Assembly (NCBI GenBank): GCA_023386115.1
Contig: JAEWKL010000110.1
Coordinates: 1-10,800 of the forward strand
Direction of reading: 5' to 3'
DNA: 10,800 nt
DNA from: Pseudomonadota bacterium
Lineage (GTDB): Bacteria; Pseudomonadota; Alphaproteobacteria; Rhizobiales; Beijerinckiaceae
Below, in pieces: positions 7,982 through 10,800 of this stretch. The notes under the pieces are model-generated. The model was given only the letters and a program-made list of their open reading frames with translations. It did not search any database and was not told where the DNA came from. Each line of letters begins with the position of its first letter. Position 1 is the stretch's first letter. A program made the translations under genes and the position numbers.

Positions 7982-8286
7982 GCGGACCGCTCGCGGGCAT
8001 TCGCGTTCTGGAGCTCGGACAGCTGATCGCCGCGCCCTTCGCCACCCGCCTGATGGCGGAGTTCGGCGCCGAGGTGATCAAGGTCGAGCCCCCCAGCGAG
8101 GGCGATCCCCTGCGCAAGTGGCGCAAGATGCACGAGGGCACCTCGCTCTGGTGGTCCCTGCAGTCGCGCAACAAGAAGTCGATCGCCGTCAACCTGAAGT
8201 CGCCGGACGGCCTCGCGATCGTCAAGCAGCGCGCCGGGAGCGCGGACGTCGTCGTCGAGAACTTCCGCCCCGGCGGCCTGGAGAAG

Positions 8287-8302
8287 CTAGTGCACTGACG
8301 CC
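8287..8302 (+). repeat. Left inverted repeat of the miniature element
   Basis: CTAGTGCACTGACGCC includes the CTAG at the target site. In the gene's frame it creates the premature TGA at 8296-8298. It is a perfect reverse complement of 8380-8395. Confidence 0.92.
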
Positions 8303-8379
8303 GACGAACGAGCCACACGGACGCCCACTAACCAACTGCAACCACGAAAGAATTTCTATTGCGTAGTGTACCTTTTGAA

Positions 8380-8395
8380 GGCGTCAGTGCACTAG
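8380..8395 (-). repeat. Right inverted repeat of the miniature element
   Basis: GGCGTCAGTGCACTAG is the exact reverse complement of the left repeat. The CTAG at 8392-8395 is the second target-site copy, after which CoA-transferase coding sequence resumes in frame. Confidence 0.92.
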
Positions 8396-9272
8396 GGCTC
8401 GGCTGGGACGTGCTCTCGGCGCTGAACCCGAACCTCGTGATGGTCCGCATCTCCGGCTATGGCCAGACCGGGCCCTACCGCGACCGGCCCGGCTTCGGCG
8501 CCATCGGCGAGTCGATGGGCGGCATCCGCTTCACCACCGGCGATCCGAGCACCCCGCCGGCCCGGGTCGGCGTCAGCATCGGCGATACGCTCGCCTCGCT
8601 CCACGGCGTCATCGGCGCCCTGATGGCGCTTTTGCGGGTCAAGACCGGCCAGGGCGGCGGCCAAGTGATCGACGTTTCCCTCGTCGAGAGCGTGTTCAAC
8701 GTCATGGAGAGCCTGGTGCCGGAATACGACCTCCTCGGCGAGGTCCGCACCCGCACCGGCGGGGCTTTGCCCGGCATCACGCCGTCGAACACCTATCCGA
8801 GCAAGGATGGCGGCTTCGTCGTCATCGCCGGCAACAGCGACCCGATCTTCCGCCGCTTCATGACCGCGATCGGCCGGCCCGACCTCGCCGAGGACCCGGC
8901 TCTTCGCAACAACGAGGGCCGTTCGAAACAGGCTGCGATGCTCGACGCCGTCATCGCCGACTGGACGAAGGGCCTGACCGTCACGGACGCGCTCAAGGTG
9001 CTCGATCGCGCCGAGGTGCCGGCCGGCCGGATCTATTCGGTGGCCGACATCGTGACCGACCCGCACTATCTCGCCCGCGACATGATCTTGCAGGCGGAGC
9101 TTCCGGGCAATACCCATGTGAAGATGCCCGGCATCGTGCCGAAGCTCTCCGAGACTCCCGGCGCCGTGCGCTGTCAGGGCCCGGCACTCGGCGCCCACAC
9201 CGACTCGGTGCTGTCCGAGCTCGGTTTCGACGAGGCTGCCATCTCGTCGCTGCGCCAGAAGGGAGCCGTCGC

Positions 9273-9371
9273 GTGAGCCGGATCATCGTCCAGGAGGTCG
9301 CGACCCGCGACGGCTTCCAGATCGAGCCGGCCTTCGTGCGGACGGCGGAGACGATCCGGCTGATCGACGCG
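9273..9371 (+). pseudogene. Hydroxymethylglutaryl-CoA lyase-like gene, 5' fragment cut by an IS
   Basis: This fragment holds the first 33 codons of an HMG-CoA-lyase-family gene starting at GTG 9273, whose GTGA overlaps the CoA-transferase stop. EVATRDGFQIEP matches the conserved N-terminal strand of this family (EV..RDG.Q), whose Arg and Asp sit in the metal and substrate site, and TAETIRLIDA continues the expected helix. After the GCG at 9369-9371 the similarity stops exactly where the IS256-type terminal repeat begins. The frame then runs into IS sequence and ends at 9464. The enzyme family cleaves HMG-CoA, or related 3-hydroxyacyl-CoAs, to acetyl-CoA plus a keto acid. Paired with a family III CoA-transferase, it suggests a pathway in which a free hydroxy-dicarboxylate is activated and then cleaved. 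The remainder of the gene should lie beyond the window, on the other side of the IS. Confidence 0.85.
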
Positions 9372-9398
9372 GGTTGTGTCCCCTGGCGTGGTGTAGCT
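9372..9398 (+). repeat. IS left terminal inverted repeat
   Basis: The repeat starts GGTTGTGTCCC and ends TGGTGTAGCT. Compared without gaps to the reverse complement of the right end, 22 of 27 positions agree, including a run of 11 at the inner end. Confidence 0.85.
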
Positions 9399-9419
9399 TC
9401 GGCGTGGCCACCACGATCA

Positions 9420-9433
9420 CCGGCCGGGGCCGG
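9420..9433 (-). terminator. Possible hairpin just downstream of the transposase stop
   Basis: CCGGCC and GGCCGG form a stem at 9420-9425 and 9428-9433, only 5 nt beyond the transposase stop codon (9441-9439, minus strand). The two-base loop would have to open by a pair. There is no T-tract, so a terminator role is only suggested by position. Confidence 0.25.
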
Positions 9434-9438
9434 ATTGA

Positions 9439-10639
9439 TCAGGCTGCCAGGGTGGGCAGGCTGACGAGAGGATCATCGCCGATCGGGGCGATGCTTTCCA
9501 GGGTGATGTAGCGGGAGCGCTGGACGGCCCACTCGTCGTTCTGCTCCAACAGGATCGCGCCGACGAGGCGTGTGATGGCCGCCTCGTTGGGGAAGATGCC
9601 GACCACCTCGGTCCGGCGTTTGATCTCGCCGTTGAGGCGTTCCAGCGGGTTTGTGGAGTGCAGCTTGACTCGATGCTGGGTGGGGAAGCCCATGTAGGCC
9701 AGCACGTCCGGCTCGGCCTCGTCCATCAGGGCGGCGAGCTTGGGCACCTTGGGCCGGAGCTGATCGGCCACGCGCCGCCACTGCTGACGGGCCGCCTCGG
9801 CGTCATCCTGGGCAAATGCCGTGGCGATGAAGGCGGAGACGACACGCCGCCCGCTGCGCCCGGCATGGGCGAGCACGTTGCGCATGAAGTGGACACGGCA
9901 ACGCTGCCAGGTCGCGTTCATCACCTTGGCCACCGACGCCTTGATGCCCTCGTGGGCGTCCGAGATCACCAGCTTCACACCGCGCAGGCCGCGGCGCGCC
10001 AGCTTGCGGAGGAAGGCTGTCCAGAACGTCTCGGCCTCGGAGGGCCCAACATCCATGCCCAGCACCTCGCGCCGGCCATCGGTGTTCACGCCGACTGCCA
10101 CGATGACGGCAACCGAGACGATACGCCCGTCCTGGCGCACCTTCACGTAAGTCGCGTCGATCCAGAGATACGGCCACTCGCCCTCGATGGGCCGGTCGAG
10201 GAACGCGCCGACCCGCTCGTCGATCTCCTGGCAGAGCCGGCTGACCTGGCTCTTCGACACGCCCGTGCCACCCATGGCCTTGGACCAAGTCGTCCACGGA
10301 CCGGGTCGAGATACCCTGGATGTAGGCCTCCTGGATCACAGCCGTGAGCGCCTTTTCAGCCATCCGGCGCGGTTCCAAGAAAGCCGGGAAGTACGAGCCC
10401 TTACGCAGCTTGGGGATGCGCAGTTCGACTGTCCCGGCCCGCGTCTGCCAGTCTCGGTCACGGTAGCCATTGCGCTGGACCAGCCGCTCGGCGCTCTTCT
10501 CGCCGTGACCCGCCCCGGTCAGGCCGCCCACCTCCAGCTCCATCAGCCGTTCGGCCGCAAAGCCGATCATCTCGCGCAGGAGATCTGTGTCGGCGCTCTT
10601 CTCCATCAGCCCGCGCAGGGCCATCATCTCGTCGGTCAT
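9439..10639 (-). pseudogene. IS256-family transposase with a one-base frameshift
   Basis: This is a DDE transposase of the IS256/Mutator family. The first frame runs from ATG at 10639 (MTDEMMALRG) through VQRNGYRDRDW, RIPKLRKGSYFP and STRSVDDLVQ. It then changes to the second frame, which continues MGGTGVSKSQVSRL to the stop at 9441-9439. An extra G in the GG at 10282-10283 (plus strand) explains the shift: without it the coding strand reads GTC AAG GCC ATG GGT, the expected LVKAMG. The corrected protein is about 399 residues, normal for the family. It carries Asp161 (WIDATYVK), Asp227 (VISDAHEG), CRVHFMRN and the Glu-rich NPLERLNGEIKRR (Glu333 or Glu338). The 66-residue spacing between the aspartates matches IS256. 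A real mutation, a sequencing error or a programmed shift could each explain it; the family normally uses one uninterrupted frame. Confidence 0.92.
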
Positions 10640-10642
10640 CGG

Positions 10643-10682
10643 GGGTCTCTCGGGTTCGAGGTTGGTGCTCGCAACCCGACCC
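10643..10682 (-). promoter_or_regulatory. Stem-loop in the transposase mRNA leader, abutting the start codon
   Basis: CGGGTTCGAG at 10651-10660 pairs with CTCGCAACCCG at 10668-10678, with one bulged base and a 7-nt loop. An outer GGGTC/GACCC pair (10643-10647, 10678-10682) extends it almost to the ATG at 10639. The only SD-like purines (AGAGA on the minus strand, about 10646-10650) lie in or next to the stem. Such structures commonly restrict transposase translation; here this role is inferred. Confidence 0.5.
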
Positions 10683-10711
10683 TACCCGGCAACCGCCGAT
10701 GACCACCCCGC

Positions 10712-10761
10712 GAGAGATCCCGCCTGCCACAGCGCTGGGAAGGGCGCGCAGGCGGGCTCTC
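10712..10761. promoter_or_regulatory. Long inverted repeat between IS right end and transposase gene
   Basis: CCCGCCTGC (10719-10727) pairs with GCAGGCGGG (10748-10756), and GAGAG (10712-10716) pairs with CTCTC (10757-10761). A 2-nt bulge separates the two stem segments and a 20-nt loop closes the structure. It sits just inside the terminal repeat, where it could stop or attenuate transcription entering from outside the IS, or bind transposase. Confidence 0.5.
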
Positions 10762-10773
10762 CCGCTACCGGCG

Positions 10774-10800
10774 AGCTACACCACCTCCAGGGACACGACC
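10774..10800 (-). repeat. IS right terminal inverted repeat
   Basis: This is the reverse-oriented partner of the left repeat. It begins AGCTACACCACC and ends GGGACACGACC at the last base of the window. The flanking target sequence lies outside the window. Confidence 0.85.

Larger units (their letters stand above)
8287..8395. mobile_element. MITE-like element with perfect inverted repeats, flanked by CTAG
   Basis: The 16-bp sequence CTAGTGCACTGACGCC at 8287-8302 is repeated exactly as its reverse complement at 8380-8395. It encloses a unit with no room for a transposase. The ancestral gene is best rebuilt by keeping a single CTAG, so the target duplication is either TA (element 8290-8392, 103 bp, 13-bp repeats) or CTAG (element 8291-8391). 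Insertion at TA within CTAG is known for the IS630 family, so a non-autonomous derivative of an IS630/Tc1-mariner element is the best guess. The GC content of the element is about 53% by hand count, clearly below its surroundings. The family assignment is inference; the structure is seen directly. Confidence 0.88.
7978..9276 (+). pseudogene. CaiB/BaiF family III CoA-transferase, interrupted by a miniature transposable element
   Basis: Family III CoA-transferases move CoA between carboxylic acids through an aspartyl-CoA anhydride. The N-terminal part (7978-8289, about 104 codons) shows the family opening LAGIRVLELGQLIAAPFATR, EVIKVEPPSEGDPLR and VVVENFRPGGLEKL. The rest (from GLGWDVL at 8395) has RISGYGQTGPYRDRPGFG, the catalytic Asp in GVSIGD (about residue 168 of the rejoined protein) and a complete C-terminus. 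Between them an insertion brings in-frame TGA at 8296 and TAA at 8329. Removing 105 bp rejoins the frame as GAG AAG CTA GGG CTC GGC TGG and gives a 397-residue protein, the normal family length. The downstream part could restart at a TTG (8359) inside the element, but it would lack the N-terminal CoA-binding fold. The stop overlaps the next start (GTGA at 9273-9276), and the next gene is HMG-CoA-lyase-like. A role in activating a branched dicarboxylic acid such as hydroxymethylglutarate or itaconate is plausible but inferred. Confidence 0.9.
9372..10800 (-). mobile_element. IS256-family (Mutator-type) insertion sequence
   Basis: This element spans about 1.43 kb, with one transposase gene on the minus strand and terminal inverted repeats at 9372-9398 and 10774-10800 (22 of 27 bases match). 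The left boundary coincides with the break in the lyase gene; it could be one base earlier, at 9371. The right repeat ends exactly at the window edge, so the right junction and the 8-9 bp target duplication typical of the family cannot be checked. The length fits IS256-family elements. The transposase reading frame is shifted once, so this copy may not move on its own. Confidence 0.9.

Noticed and set aside
10275..10295. Programmed ribosomal frameshift in the transposase
   Set aside because: No slippery heptamer is seen, and IS256-family transposases are normally one continuous frame. A point insertion or read error is simpler.

Overview
The window is uniformly GC-rich and has the look of an alphaproteobacterial (Hyphomicrobiales) chromosome, most plausibly Methylobacterium or a close relative. 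That placement is inferred from base composition and gene content: a form II CoxL-type molybdoenzyme, a bacteriophytochrome signalling operon and abundant insertion elements. No rRNA or other taxonomic marker is present.

Layout. (1) 63-2378, minus strand: the large molybdopterin subunit of a xanthine dehydrogenase/CO dehydrogenase-family enzyme carrying the form II AYRGAGR loop. Its small and medium subunits are not in the window. (2) 2379-2824: intergenic, with no convincing gene. (3) 7304 down to 2825, minus strand: a tight three-gene light-signalling operon. It holds a bacteriophytochrome histidine kinase, then after 9 nt a single-domain response regulator, then with an 8-nt overlap a REC-HisKA-HATPase-REC hybrid kinase. 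All phosphorelay residues are present, but no DNA-binding or enzymatic output domain is encoded. (4) 7305-7977: intergenic region between divergent genes, containing a 17-bp tandem repeat array at 7671-7770. (5) 7978-9371, plus strand: a two-gene catabolic cassette, a CaiB/BaiF family III CoA-transferase whose stop overlaps the start of an HMG-CoA-lyase-like gene. (6) 9372 to the window end: an IS256-family (Mutator-type) insertion sequence with imperfect 27-bp terminal inverted repeats.

The most notable feature is that both genes of the CoA-transferase/lyase cassette are broken, each by a different mobile element. The CoA-transferase is interrupted by a transposase-less miniature element of about 103 bp. 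It has perfect inverted repeats and lies between two CTAG copies (TA or CTAG target duplication), and removing 105 bp restores one 397-codon reading frame. The lyase is cut after codon 33 by the IS256-like element, whose own transposase gene carries a one-base frameshift. This looks like a pathway being lost in this strain, with both ancestral sequences still readable. The molybdoenzyme and the phytochrome operon look intact.
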